A stretch of 64,000 nt of DNA, from positions 44,438,372-44,502,371 of the forward strand of contig CM040089.1 in assembly GCA_022496805.1 (NCBI GenBank), in the 5' to 3' direction. Each line of letters opens with the position of its first letter. The stretch's first letter is position 1. The DNA comes from Pohlia nutans (Eukaryota; Streptophyta; Bryopsida; Bryales; Mniaceae). Below the pieces are notes generated by a model. The model worked only from the letters and a program-made list of their open reading frames with translations. It had not been told where the DNA came from and did no database searches. Below, piece after piece: positions 11,093 through 22,990 of the stretch. Made by a program: the position numbers and the translations under genes.

Positions 11093-11888
11093 CCTTTGAT
11101 ACAGACACTCCATCGGACCAACGGTGCCGACCAGTCCGACGGAGGACGGACGGCGATCAACGGCGATCAACCAAAGTATGCAAGTGGCCGAGTTCCACGG
11201 CCACTCTTCTTTTCCGGGCAGTCATATCGAAACTGCCCGCCCGCCCAGTCCAGATGCTGGCTCCTCCCTCATCGGCCCGCTGTTCCTGACGGGCAGGCAC
11301 ACCAGACTGCCCGGTAGGTCTGACCGGGCCCGCCCTTAGCCCGGCCCGGCCCGCCCGGCCCGCGGGTCGGTCCTGCAACAGGAGGAGGCCCGGTCCAGAA
11401 AGTCATCTGCCTTGGACTTCGCGTTGTGTGCATTGTGTTCCTCAACGATTCTTTGTCGATGCGATATTGTCTCCTCCGATTCTCCAGTCGCACGGATCAA
11501 CAACAGACAGACAGTCAGACAGACAGACACACCCGGCGATTGTTTTCCTGCGAATTCTCTCTGCGTATCGCGCACTTCACACGGATTCATTCATTCATTC
11601 TCTTCGCCTTCCTCGGTTTAGTTTTTGCAGGCTTCGCTGCTTTTGCTTGTGGTTGATGACCGATTACGAGTCTCGCAGGCGAGGTTTAGCTCTCCTCAGC
11701 GTTGGTGGTTTTTCTTTCGTGGTGTTGGGGTTTTTTTCTTATGTGTTGTGAGCGCACTTTGAGGGTTGAGGTGGAGGCTGTGGAAACGGCGACGAGCAGG
11801 GGAGTTGGCGAGTGGCTTATGCGGCGAGCGGCGAGCGGTTTGGAGGAGGAACGAGAAACCCTAAGAAGGAAACCCCGAGTACTACTAC
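11093..11888 (+). promoter_or_regulatory. GC-rich upstream and leader region of CAF1
   Basis: GC content rises sharply from 11093. The block 11220-11400 holds several copies of GGGCAG/CTGCCC and a CCCGGCCCGG-type run. The part nearest the gene (11400-11888) is pyrimidine-rich with a CAGACAGACAGACA stretch and several short upstream ORFs. Promoter or 5' UTR is inferred from position; no TATA box was chosen. Confidence 0.4.
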
Positions 11889-12707
11889 ATGTCAATTGTG
11901 GCCAACGGAGGTTCCCTCCGCATCCGGGAGGTATGGGCCGATAACCTAGAGGACGAGTTCGAGCTGATACGCGACATTGTGGACGAGTACCCGTACGTAG
12001 CCATGGACACGGAGTTTCCGGGGGTGGTGGTGCGGCCCGTGGGCACATTCAAGAACAATGGCGAGTACCAATACCAAATGCTTCGGGCGAACGTGGACAT
12101 GCTCAAACTCATCCAGTTAGGTCTCACGTTCTCCGACGAGAATGGCGTGCTGCCTCGCTGCGGCTCTCGGGAATCGTGCGTCTGGCAATTCAATTTCCGG
12201 GAGTTCAATCTGCGCGAGGATGTGTACGCTCACGACTCAATTGAGCTTCTGAAGCAGAGCGGAATCGATTTCCAGCAGAACGAGGAGCGAGGGATTGACT
12301 CGCAACGGTTCGGGGAGCTTATGATGTCCTCCGGGATTGTGTTGAATGAGAATGTACATTGGATCACGTTTCATAGCGGGTATGATTTCGGCTACTTGTT
12401 GAAGCTGCTCACATGCCAGAACTTGCCAGCCAGTGAGGATGAGTTTTTCAACTTGTTGCGAACTTATTTCCCCACTCTGTATGATATCAAGTACCTGATG
12501 AAGTTTTGCGACAATTTGCACGGCGGGCTCAACAAGCTTGCGGAAGCGTTGGACGTGGAGCGAATCGGACCTTGCCATCAGGCTGGCTCCGATAGTTTGC
12601 TCACCTCTCGCACCTTCCGCAAGTTGAAGGAGGGTTTCTTTAACGGCTCCACAGAAAAGTACGCTGGTGTCTTGTATGGTTTGGGTGCAGATAATCTCGA
12701 CTCTTGA
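11889..12707 (+). CDS. CAF1: CAF1/CNOT7-type poly(A) deadenylase
   Basis: A single uninterrupted 272-aa ORF, the usual length for plant CAF1 proteins and intronless as many of them are. It is a DEDDh exonuclease: D40 and E42 in MDTEFPG, D165 in [11 protein letters not shown], and H229 and D234 in [11 protein letters not shown], all present. The N-terminus ([13 protein letters not shown]) matches the family start, so the ATG at 11889 is well supported. The protein is the catalytic deadenylase of the CCR4-NOT complex, acting in the cytoplasm to shorten mRNA poly(A) tails. Plant homologues are often stress-induced, but nothing here shows regulation. No sign of decay. Confidence 0.97.
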   Translation: MSIVANGGSLRIREVWADNLEDEFELIRDIVDEYPYVAMDTEFPGVVVRPVGTFKNNGEYQYQMLRANVDMLKLIQLGLTFSDENGVLPRCGSRESCVWQFNFREFNLREDVYAHDSIELLKQSGIDFQQNEERGIDSQRFGELMMSSGIVLNENVHWITFHSGYDFGYLLKLLTCQNLPASEDEFFNLLRTYFPTLYDIKYLMKFCDNLHGGLNKLAEALDVERIGPCHQAGSDSLLTSRTFRKLKEGFFNGSTEKYAGVLYGLGADNLDS

Positions 12708-13622
12708 GTCCTGCCATTTGTGGCCTCTTGTATTATGGACAAAGTCCTTCATTTTAACTTTCATACGTTACTTTTTTATACGTGGCTTGTCACTGGCATG
12801 TTTCCTCACTTTCCTCGTGTGTTGATCTGTTTATATCCCGTTCCTCTTCTACTTCTTTGCAGTAATTTAACTTCCCAGGACACTTCTTGAGCTAGGGTTG
12901 TGAAGGTTCTTGGAGCTTACGTTACGTTTAGACTGAAGATTCATGTTGTGAATTTAGCACTGTGTCCACGTATCTTTACTAACCTAAACCGTTCTATTGA
13001 GTTTCTTGGGATTCAAGTGATGGACACAGGGTTTGAGCTTGTCTGTATGATTTGTTAATCCCTGGGAAAACAACATATCCTTTTTGGCAACGTAATGTTA
13101 ATGAAGCCGGCATTGAAATACGTGACTCGAGTGCAAGAATTTCAGGGGATGTAGTATAGCTATTTTCATTTCTGACATATTATGCAAGATCTTGTCGACC
13201 TGATGACTGGACATTCTTTAGGGTTTTTTACGTTGTGTATTGTAGATTACTGTTTATATGTGAAGTCGATTGGTGGTGGGCATCATCATTCGAGAGTGTG
13301 GCTGTTCTACCTTTGTGTTTGCAATCCTTGTATATGATGGCAGTGTACTTTCTTTACTGGATGACATTATTCAAAGCAGTGGGTGCTTGTTATCGACTCA
13401 TTTCCAGATAGACGTTTGTGAGGATTGATTGGTTGTGGAAGTAGGTCATTCAGACCTGCAGCTTGAGCAAGTGGATACCACTCAAGCAATGAGGACCTAC
13501 TATCAACAATTATGTTTCGAGAAGGCGCTGGCAGGTGGGTTAGCAGAGACATTCAGGTCTTGAGGTACTCGATTCTTCCAAAGTCTCTTAGGTTTTTTAG
13601 GTTTCTTGGGACTTGATTACTG
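12708..13622. other. CAF1 3' UTR and downstream spacer
   Basis: Moderately T-rich sequence without ORFs of interest. Its first few hundred bases are probably the CAF1 3' UTR; no clear poly(A) signal was picked. Confidence 0.35.
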
Positions 13623-13624
13623 TA

Positions 13625-14212
13625 CAGTACCCGGCAACAAGTATACGTCACTTCCTTTTAAATGAAAAATGGACATGAAATTTGATAAAATTAGAATCTT
13701 TGAGTGAGATTTGGACAAGTTGGAGAACACAAGATACACTACACATACATATGAGTTTTGACAAAGAAATATTTCATTTTGAACAATTTCTACTTGAAAT
13801 TAAAACCCATTTTTTGACCTACTTAATTCAAACATATGTGGCAACATATTTTGTTGCTTAGAGGATATTATAATCATTATAGAAGGAATGGGGATCCTTT
13901 TTAGAATCATGTGCAAAAAAGAACATGCATTTTGAAGCATTATTGACTAAGATATCAAATTTTGAAGTTTCAAATCCAAATCTGCTCAATTTTAAATCAA
14001 TTTTTTTGTTTATTTCATATCTCATACAAGAAATCTCAAAATACTGAAATTTGTTATCATACTGTTGAAGTAGATTCAATTATCTCACCAACGCACTTTA
14101 CGATTTCAAATTTGGATAATTTTACCACCTGTAGTGGCATTTCGAAATTTGGAATTTTGCAATGTTTCTGCCTCTGTAACAGACACTGACGGAAACTTAT
14201 TGCTGGGTACTG
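13625..14212. mobile_element. Tc1/mariner-type MITE, unit 1
   Basis: 588 bp flanked by TA (13623-13624 and 14213-14214). Left end CAGTACCCGGCAACAAGT; right end (reverse complement) CAGTACCCAGCAATAAGT. Non-coding. It is directly followed by a near-identical unit using the same TA. Confidence 0.75.
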
Positions 14213-14214
14213 TA

Positions 14215-14801
14215 CAGTGCCCGGCCATAAGTTTCCGTCACTTCCTTCTAAATGAAAAATGGACATGAAATTTGATAAAATTAGAATCTTTGAGTGAGAT
14301 TTGGACAAGTTGGAGAACACAAGATACACTACACATACATATGAGTTTTGACAAAGAAATATTTCATTTTGAACAATTTCTACTTGAAATTAGAACCCAT
14401 TTTTTGACCTACTTAATTCAAACATATGTAGCAACATATTTTGTTACTTAAGGATATAATAATCATTATAGAAAGAATGGGGATCCTTTTTAGAATCATG
14501 TGCAAAAAAGAACATGCATTTTGAAGCATTATTGACTAAGATATCAAATTTTGAAGTTTCAAATCCAAAGTTGCTCAATTTTAATCCATTTTTTTTGTTT
14601 ATTTCATATCTCATACAAAAAATCTCAAAATATTGAAATTTCTTATCATACTATTGAAGAAGACTCAATTATCTCACCAACACACTTTACGATTTCAGAT
14701 TTGGATAATTTTACCACCTGTGGTGTCATTTCGAAATTTGGAATTCTGCAGTGTTTCTGCCTCTGTAAGAGACAGCGACGAAAACTTTTGACCGGTGACT
14801 G
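14215..14801. mobile_element. Tc1/mariner-type MITE, unit 2
   Basis: 587 bp, a near-identical direct repeat of unit 1 with period about 590. Left end CAGTGCCCGGCCATAAGT; right end (reverse complement) CAGTCACCGGTCAAAAGT. It shares one TA with unit 1 and one (14802-14803) with the next element. Confidence 0.75.
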
Positions 14802-14803
14802 TA

Positions 14804-16061
14804 CAGTGGGGTCCAACAAGTTTGCGTAATTTTTGTATTGTCATTGATGTTTACACTTCCCATTTGCACTGAAATGGTTGAATGAGCATGAAATTTTGAA
14901 TACAACATTGCAACTTTATGAACAACATATGTGCAAAATTTGGTACCATGAAGAATAAGGGGAAAAATAAATAAAAAATAAAAACAAAATTTAACTTTTA
15001 ATTCGTAGAAATTCATAGCAGTTACATAAATGCTTTTTACAATACAAAATTTGGGTACAAGGTTGAGGTTGTGATGCTAAACAATATGGTTCATTTCAAA
15101 TATGAAATAGAGAACTGGCCTAGAGGGGTGTATAGATCACATAAGTTTTTTTGATACAATCTCAATATACCAAATATAAACAACAACTTTGACATGATGT
15201 TTCTCACTACAAAATGACTATTTTTAAAAACCGATCGCACCACATGAAAGCTATCTAAGTTATTTACATGACAACACAACTATCCGCACTTTAAAGTTCA
15301 AATTCATACAATAATTTCAATTTTTCATGCAACAATCTACTATTTAGTACTACCACCATTTGCTTTGATTACGGCTTGCATTCTTACATGCTTGTTAGAA
15401 ATGCGGGTTTGCAAATGTTGTACACTCACCTTGTTGCATAGTCGTAGCATTATTTCTACCATTCCTTCTCTATTTCTTGGTCTAAACTCACGCTGCAATA
15501 AGTCCTTCACCACACATCTTCAATTGGGCTTGGGTTAGGTGAATTTGCTGGCCATATCATATAATATGCTATAATTTTGTCTCCACTACCTTAGTAGAGT
15601 ACTACAGTGGAGGAGTACCAACAATTTTTAGTAAAAAACAAACACAATTGAGAAATAACTCGTTATTGTCAAATGGGCGTTACACACTTTATTTCAATCT
15701 CTTGCACCACTCTCTGAGTGTTGCATATTGCCTAGGGATTGTAAAGTACATGGGGAATAACCCCACTTCATTGTCAAGGTCTAATAAGGCTTTATTGCAA
15801 TGCTATATTTGGTCACAACTTTAGTACACTCTAAGATGACTTTTGACCCCCTCTTCAAAAGTGGAGCTTTACTCTTTCTTCCACATGATTTTATCTGAAG
15901 TGTAATTTGTAGTCTGAAGACCACTCTTAGTGCTCTTTTGCAAAATTGGTTTTGTGGAAATTGGATATCTTGAGTGTGAGCAATGTCGATTCAAAGTGCT
16001 AGTTACAGTGAGTGAACTAAGGCTTCAAACAGAGATTACACTCACTTTTTGGACCCCACTG
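14804..16061. mobile_element. Degenerate Tc1/mariner transposon
   Basis: 1,258 bp flanked by TA (14802-14803, 16062-16063). Left end CAGTGGGGTCCAACAAGT; right end (reverse complement) CAGTGGGGTCCAAAAAGT. The ends resemble those of the two MITEs to its left, which may be its derivatives. It contains the C-terminal remnant of a Tc1-type transposase at 15340-15560. Confidence 0.8.
15340..15560 (-). pseudogene. Tc1-type transposase C-terminal remnant
   Basis: The minus strand reads WPANSPNPSPIEDVW, matching the Tc1 'WP..SPDLNPIE.vW' segment with the last catalytic acidic residue. After a one-base frame change it reads to a TAG at 15340-15342, ending MQAVIKANGGSTK like the family's 'QAVI.a.GG.TKY' end. 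The upstream catalytic part is not recognisable. It cannot make transposase. Confidence 0.75.
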
Positions 16062-16068
16062 TACTAGC

Positions 16069-16859
16069 TTAACCCTTAAAGGACCAAGAAGCCCGAATTG
16101 GGCCTCATGTTTTTTTTAGCATTTTTGAGCAAGTCGTATGCATGCTTCCTCTAGTTATTTATTTGTTTGTGTTTATTTGTGTTTTGACTAGCTCATACAA
16201 TGTTCTTCACTAATTCCAGTGATATAAAATTTGACCCCACCTTAACCCTTAAGCGTGCAAGGAGCCCCGTGGGGCCATGTTTGATCGTTTTTCAGTCAAA
16301 CGCTGATTTTCACCTAGTTCCTAATTTCAAATGAAATTGGTCCCAACTAAGAAAGTGTCTTCTACTTTCTAGTCCAATTTACGGTTCTTCAAAATTGTTA
16401 AAATTGCGTTTTTTACAGCACTTTAAAGCTCAGAGCCCTAAAATTCCAATATACACTGCTGAAAAAGTTTTTCAATCGAATTTCTTTTTATGTAAGCTCG
16501 AGAAGCATGCAACCTACACCTTGTTGTTCATCACTATTATTTACATTTTTTCTAAAAAAATCATACTATTTTAGGCATTTTTGTAATTACTATGGCTATT
16601 ACAAGAGAAAAACTTTGAAAAATCTAATAAAATTCATTTTCATTCAAATAATTATGAAAAAATCAGTGTAAATCGGTTTAAGAATAAATTATATGAGAAA
16701 AATACCAAAAAAATATAATACATTTTAAAATGTGAGAAATTGATGAGGTTTGACCGGATAAATGTAGTGTGGACGCTTAAGGGTTAAATATATTTTTCAC
16801 AATATAATCGATTGAATTTGTCATTTTGAAACCATGAATCCTTGGTCCTTTAGGGTTAA
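16069..16859. mobile_element. TTAA-flanked element, family B copy 1 (interrupted)
   Basis: The left end TTAACCCTTAAAGGACCAAG and the right end (reverse complement) TTAACCCTAAAGGACCAAGG are TTAA-flanked inverted repeats. The two halves match the family B copies at 38740 and 42345, interrupted by the family C element 16242-16787. Confidence 0.8.
16242..16787. mobile_element. TTAA-flanked element, family C, nested in B
   Basis: 546 bp including both TTAAs. Ends are TTAACCCTTAAGCGTGCAAG and (reverse complement) TTAACCCTTAAGCGTCCACA. The interior is A/T-rich and non-coding. It is inserted at a point where the uninterrupted B copy at 38740 reads AATATAATTGAGG, so TTAA was the target. Confidence 0.8.
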
Positions 16860-18206
16860 CATTCTGCTACATAGGCTTCTTGAGCAGCTTATTATAAGGG
16901 AGAAGGCCTTGTTGTGTCCACGTTTCTATTGTAGCCATCCACTATAGGGTCCCATTTTGGCTACACATATTATGTTAATTGTTACTCTTGAATAAATGAG
17001 ATTTGGGCCACAATGGGGTGTGAATGTGGCAATTTTAAGTGGTAATAATGGAGTGACTTAGTGGCCACCATGGGATCTTCTTCCTTTTTAGTAGGGTTAT
17101 AGTAGATTTTTTTTTGCTAAGAATGTGGTCACAATAGGATCTTGACATCTTGTTGATTTTTAGTTAATATTGTGGTCACTACATATGAGTGAGAGGACCA
17201 ACATAACATTCTTTAGCAACCCACTGTTCACCCTCGGGAATCAGCATCGCAGGCCAAAATTGTTGCATGAATCGTAATCTTCTAGAGAATCAAAGCCATC
17301 TTTAGCTAAAGATGGCTTGGCAGCTCAACAAACTTCTATTTTTTAATAGTTTCTACATGTTCCACATCATCAATTCCATGTTCAGATGCTGATTCTCTGC
17401 ACAAACAAAAGGGTGTGCTACACTACTAGCCTAAAGAATGTTATGAATGTTCACACAATTTTTGTCGATTTTGGGAGTGACTTAGTGACACTTGTGGACT
17501 ATTAAGACTGCACACTGCAAAAATTCATAACAAATCCATACTATGTTGGAAAAACATGATTCCACTTCCATGTCATTTTCATTTTCCTTCATTAGAAAAA
17601 TGATTCATGACTTCTCCATGTACCACTAAAGTCAGATGGCTCATTTTAGCCATAGTAGGCATTCTTACATTATTATCTTGGAATCCAGATGGGTGCCTAC
17701 ACCTCCAATTGATGAAAGACCTGGCGGTTATTTCCAGGCATTCAAAATTTTACTGACTGCACATTTTTGATACTTCTTGATTGCTTGCTCTGCAACATTG
17801 GCTGCATTCATTTGATTCTTCCTTCATTAGACTCTGTGCTTGAGCTGAAATTCTATAGATGGGCCTGGGAGGAGATTGAAGATGTTTAAGGTGAGTGGGC
17901 CATAAACCAACACTTTAAGCACTGCGCCTATTTATAGTCATCTGAGGTGCAGTGTGATAGTTTGAATGGATTAACAAATTGATTCTAAATCTACCCCAAG
18001 TTGAATCATAATATTTGGAGTTATATTGAATAAGTTATGAATTTTCAAAGTCCAAGGTCTAGGTTGCCTATCTCTAACAGTAGAGTTGGGTTGAAATCGA
18101 CAGTGCATATGCCTTGAAGGATCATAAAGAGACTTAGAATAGACATAGTTCCCACAAATGAGATGAGTTCAAGTAATGTTTCAAAGTCATAACTACTTGA
18201 GTGATT
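16860..18206. other. AT-rich intergenic DNA
   Basis: No gene supported. Contains scattered 'GGTCACAATGGGATCTT'-like segments in both orientations (17000-17180), probably worn-out repeats. Confidence 0.35.
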
Positions 18207-18538
18207 CACTACTAGAAAATGCCGACCAAACCAACAGAAAATCAACAGTTTCTTGTTGTTCCGGGCACTAGCGGTTGTAGTACGGAAAAGTTCAAAAAGG
18301 TTTTTCTCTCTTTCATAAACTTTTCTGGTAAGGTTCTTTGGTAGGAAAGATTTAAGCGTTTAACGTTTAGTAGCTAAAGTCACTTATAAGGGTAAAAGTA
18401 ATCTAACTCAATAACTCAATGTTAATAAACTCTTCCTTATGTTAAAATGGGAATTGGGTTCTAACCTACTACTAGTTCCAGTCCAAAACCCCATGAATGC
18501 ATTGATACATCTATATGACAGTCCCGTCTTATCTTAAA

Positions 18539-20237
18539 GTCAAATAGACATCAAATAAAGATCCTCTTCATAGTAACTCAAACAATGTGTGTCAAATGGA
18601 CATGAGTCAAGTATCCATAGGTCAAATTGATAATCACCTTGTAGCATCATGCATTATGCTATGCATGTTCTTTAACCTTTACATTTATATGACATGTCTT
18701 ATTTAAATCTAATTATTGCTTGAGCACATGAATTCAAACCTATCTTAATCTATGTTATTAAAGTAAAGGAAGAATTCTTATCTTGTATAAATCTTCTGCT
18801 TTAATCTTTTAAATAAATCCAACGACACCACTCCATGCTTTCTCCTTGATCATATGGTCTAATTGTTACACCATACAATGCTCCTAAGTCCGTGTACCTT
18901 AGACTCTTTAATATACACACACTACAACGACATCTCCATTTATCTCATACATGGATTTTATACAATTAATTAAGTTATCTATAATTCTAAGAATATGTAA
19001 TTCATATAGTTGGCCATACGATATGAATTCTTTTGTTATTATACATGACTCTATAATTATATAATTTCCAATCCTAGAGAAATATCATGTCAATTAGACA
19101 AGATTCTAAATCATCCTCACCGGTTGTACAACCTTCTTATGTAAGAAGTTTCTTTTACTTTTTAAATTTTAATACCAATATTTCATGGTAATTCTATTCA
19201 TAGGCAATGCACCACAGCTAAGTTTCAACCGATCTAGTCTCTCTCACTAGATGTTAAACTTCCTTGATCTCACTCCTTATACACATGCACAATCATCACT
19301 ATGTATGTTAATTTCTTATCATCAATACTTCTGATTTATGATGTAGTTACCATATCCCTCAGATATACACTCATCTCTTAAGTCAAATTGACAATTTCCA
19401 TGTACCATACATCAACGTATGCACATTTTGTTATACACTATAAATACTATACTCAGTTCATTCTTTTACATTCACAGCATCTCTATCTTCCTAAGTCAAG
19501 TAGACTGTTTTCATTGTGACTCCGTAATATGAATGATTTATTATGAATGCTCAAAAATGCTCAATGAACGAGGGTTAAGGTTTTTCTAATTTGTTCTTTT
19601 TATACAACACTCTCTACTGTTCTAATTGCTGATTTACACAAGTCAACTTGACATAACCAGTTATCAATCAACTAACTCATAATATCATTTGACAATCTTT
19701 ACACATGTTTCATAATCTGTATCAATCAAAATATGACTGTATATTGAAGTCAAATAGACACTGTTCACTCATTCAATCTGTATACCAATCTCTTCAAGTT
19801 CAAATTGACTGTGTGACCAGTTTCCAGTCCATTAGACAATCACACTTTCATGTATCATGAGTAACCAAAGCAAATAATACCAATCACAAAAGACCACATT
19901 TTCATTCCATACACAATACAATCAGACAGGAGTCAAATAGACAGATTTCAAAAACAAGCAATAAGGCAAACCATGAAAAGGAATTCAAAATTAAATTCTG
20001 CTTTACTACTCCTTCTTGTCAATTTGACTTGCATCAAAATCATACACAAGAGATATTTACAAGCACGAAAAATATACATAGACTAGCACTCCTAATAGTG
20101 TAGCCAAGAAGACAACTCCCATTTTTCCTTATATGTCTTTGAATGCTAACAGCTACACCCTTTCAAAGCTCCATTTCAAGTCTAATTGACTGTTTGTATC
20201 TCTTTTTACATACCGGTTCTATTCTAGTCTATTAGAC
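18539..20237. repeat. Array of GTC-N5-GAC palindromic 11-mers
   Basis: Twelve exact copies of GTC, five mostly A/T bases, GAC start at 18539, 18591, 19089, 19382, 19495, 19642, 19749, 19827, 19932, 20018, 20180 and 20227; near misses lie at 18621 and 19799. The spacers vary (AAATA, AATTA, AACTT and others) while both half-sites stay fixed, as expected of binding sites for a dimeric protein. Confidence 0.7.
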
Positions 20238-20689
20238 TTAAAACATTCACACATATATTTGCTTTTAGAACTTCAAAAAATGTATTCACACTACAGCGGT
20301 CACGACTTGACATATTTAACAACTTATTGTAAAGGGTTCAACAGACATCTCCTAGTTTCTGTTGGTTTAGCATTACAAGAAAAATTGTGACCGAATCAAC
20401 AGAAATAAAATAAAATAAAAATATTATAATATATATAATAATAACATAATAATAACATAATAATAATATATAATATTATAATTCTTATTATGAAGTTTCA
20501 TTTTGAAGTTCTATATTGAAATTTTATTTTGAAAAAAGTCAATCCCAATTGTAAGAATGTTCTAGTAGGCAATTTACACTATGTTTTTGTTTTGTTTTTA
20601 ATAAACTTGTTTTCAATGTAGATAGGAAATTTCGTCAAAAACAAATAATTTTCAAAAAAATTCAATTTTTTTCTAGATGTACAGAAATG

Positions 20690-21060
20690 CCTGCATGATC
20701 TACTTCAAAAAAAAATGATTTGTTTTTAGCGTCGCTAAAAATATCCAAAGTCCGCTGTGAGAGAAAAAAAAAGCTCCAGCCATCACGATTTTGTCAAAAA
20801 AAAAAAATTCAAATTTTTTTGAAATTTTTTGTAGATATAGAAAAAAAAGACTGCATGATCTACTGCAAAAACAAATTTGAAAAAAAAAGTTTTCAACGTC
20901 GCTAAAAATATCCAAAGTCCGTTGTGAGAAAAAAAACAGCTTCCAGTCTTCGAGCCATCACGATTTCGTTAAAAAAAAAATTCAAATTTTTTTGAAATTT
21001 TTTGTACATGTAGAAAAAAAACTTGCATGATCTACTGCAAAAAAAAATTGAAAAAAAAAT
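20690..21060. repeat. Tandem repeat inside the CACTA element
   Basis: Units of about 160-172 bp, each with TGCATGATCTACT (20692, 20852, 21024) followed by an A-run, and with GTCGCTAAAAATATCCAAAG and CATCACGATTT segments in the two spaces between them. Confidence 0.65.
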
Positions 21061-21139
21061 TAAATTTACATGGCAAAAAAATCCCCAATGGTTATGTTCA
21101 TTTATAATTAAGAAAAAATTTCATTGACTTTCATCAAGA

Positions 21140-21400
21140 AATCCACGTGGTGTGGTGGTTAAGTGCTTCGTTTGGAGTTAGGAGGTTGGGAGTTCGATTC
21201 TGGCCACTGTCAACGGGGCCCGAGCAAATCGTGGTGGACCCCGTGATATTGTTCGGGCAGCCCAAAAGTTTTCCCCGGGCAGTCCAATTTTCCCCCCCGG
21301 GCAATCCAATTTTTTTTCCCGGGCAGCCCAGAAAATCGACCAAGTAGGCCATAAATTTTGTCCGGGCGGCAAAAATAATTCCGGGCAACTTTGATATTTT
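21140..21400 (+). mobile_element. tRNA-derived SINE-like insertion
   Basis: A pol III promoter pair is visible: A box TGGTTAAGTGC and B box AGTTCGATTCT spaced as in a tRNA, followed by a GC-rich body with repeated CCGGGCAG and a T-rich tail. It contrasts strongly with the A/T-rich CACTA interior. Target duplications were not found. Confidence 0.5.
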
Positions 21401-21553
21401 TTTTGGAAAATCTGATTTTTTGATTTTTTTTAATGTTTTGGATCGACAGGTTTCAGTTGACCGATGAGCTGGACATCACATCCGAAACAACTAGAACAAA
21501 CAACATATTTCAGTGCAATATCTGTTGTTTTGGACACCGATTCTCTAGTAGTG

Positions 21554-22828
21554 ATTGTTGGTTTTTGGCATAGTGGAGTATCATTGATGAAGTAAATATA
21601 GGAGTCTCTTTATGGTCGGTGTCAGTTTATGGCCCATTCACTTTAATTCATTAAGGTAGTTTCCCACAGCCTGACTCATGTATTTGGGAAAATATAAGCA
21701 CCACTTCAAAAATTTATAACTTATTCATACAATATTGAAATAATTCATAATTTAGTGCATTGGAATGCTTTTGACATAGCATAATAGAGCAATGCAATGG
21801 AGCACCCTTTTGAAAACTAGATCGAAAGAAAGGAATGCCATTTGTATTCCATGAATTTTGGGACTACCGTGTCATTGCCACGTATACTTAGTTTCTAATT
21901 GTAACTGACTGTGGCCCCATTGCAAAAGGGTGTTGGCTCCCATTGCTCTATTATGCTATGGAAAATGGGGACAAGATTCATAAGTTTTTATTATTTAACA
22001 ATAGTAAACACATGCGGCAACTAAAAGTCACAAGAATGGGGAAATTACCTTATTGATTATACAACTTAGAGAAAATGGAAATGTAGATATTCGAACATCC
22101 ATTGGCCTTCCCTCCGCGTGCCTCTGATATTTCCGCTTACCAAATTTTGATTCATCAATCTTCACAATTTTGCCCACTCTAATCTTTTGTACATTCTTAG
22201 ATTGAAGGGTTTTGGACTTTTGGTGCAAATATCCTTACAAAAGTTGTACTAATCTTTCATGTATTCTTACTTATGCCCCCATCGACTCATATTTCGTCTA
22301 GTTTATTACCTTGACTCCAACTATACATAATTGTCGACAAGAATGAGTTTGGAGTTGGCGATGAAAAAATTCATTTGTAAAGAACAGGAAGCTTGACAAC
22401 ATCTTGTACACTTCAACCAATATTCAACAAACTTAGACACATCCCTCTTCCAATGCATTTGCTAGCATTTATCACTTTGACGCTCAATAGGAATGATCCC
22501 CATGTCAGACACAATTTGCAAGCAAGATTCCAAATCTAGTGTACTCTTTTATAAATCCCCGCCACTCTAAGAATCATGTGCTACTGTGGGTGATGCTACT
22601 GTAGAAAAATACTAGTTATGCAACAATGAGATAAGTATTAGTCATGCAACTATGAGATAAATGCTAAACATGCAACAATGAAAGGAAATTTGATGAAAGT
22701 CATTGTTTTGTGCAATTTTATATTGACTATCTTCAAATTATGTGGTGTTTGTTTGTGTTGTAGGGTTAACGCTAATTTCCTAATTTGCAATGTGTGCCTA
22801 AAGGTAAGTGGAAAGGGTGGTGTGAAGA
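21554..22828. other. AT-rich intergenic DNA with a foldback at 21775
   Basis: No gene supported. Contains the 186-bp foldback 21775-21960 listed separately; the remainder shows nothing recognisable. Confidence 0.35.
21775..21960. repeat. Small foldback element
   Basis: 186 bp with inverted ends CATAGCATAATAGAGCAATG on both sides, extended by CACCCTTTTG in both arms. Non-coding, MITE-like; no clear target duplication. Confidence 0.6.
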
Positions 22829-22990
22829 GGGCGGAATAGAGATTGAGGATGGAGTGGAGATGGAGGGCGGAGTGGAGAGGGTAGAATAGAGATCAAGGGC
22901 AAAGTGGAGATTGAGGACAGAGTGGAGATGGAGAGTAGAGTGGAGGGGATCGGAGAGGGCAAAGTGGAGATCAAGGGCGGAGTAGAGATC
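22829..22990. repeat. Purine-rich minisatellite
   Basis: Imperfect tandem units of roughly 12-18 bp of the type GCGGAGTGGAGAT / GAGGATGGAGTGGAGAT. All G/A-rich on the plus strand. Confidence 0.7.

Larger units (their letters stand above)
18207..21553. mobile_element. Non-autonomous CACTA (En/Spm-type) transposon
   Basis: It starts CACTACTAGAAAATGCCG and ends with the inverted CTCTAGTAGTG, flanked on both sides by ATT (18204-18206 and 21554-21556), the 3-bp duplication expected for CACTA elements. At 3,347 bp it has no transposase ORF. CAACAGAAA-type motifs recur near both ends and near 20360-20400. Inside are the palindrome array (18539-20237), an AT microsatellite (about 20403-20480), A/T-rich tandem repeats (20690-21060) and a SINE. 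Confidence 0.85.

Noticed and set aside
11412..11751. Overlapping ORFs of 69-107 codons before CAF1
   Set aside because: Low-complexity leader sequence; at most upstream ORFs. They overlap one another in different frames and have no domains.
12237..12764. 175-codon minus-strand ORF
   Set aside because: Antisense shadow of CAF1, which has all catalytic residues on the plus strand.
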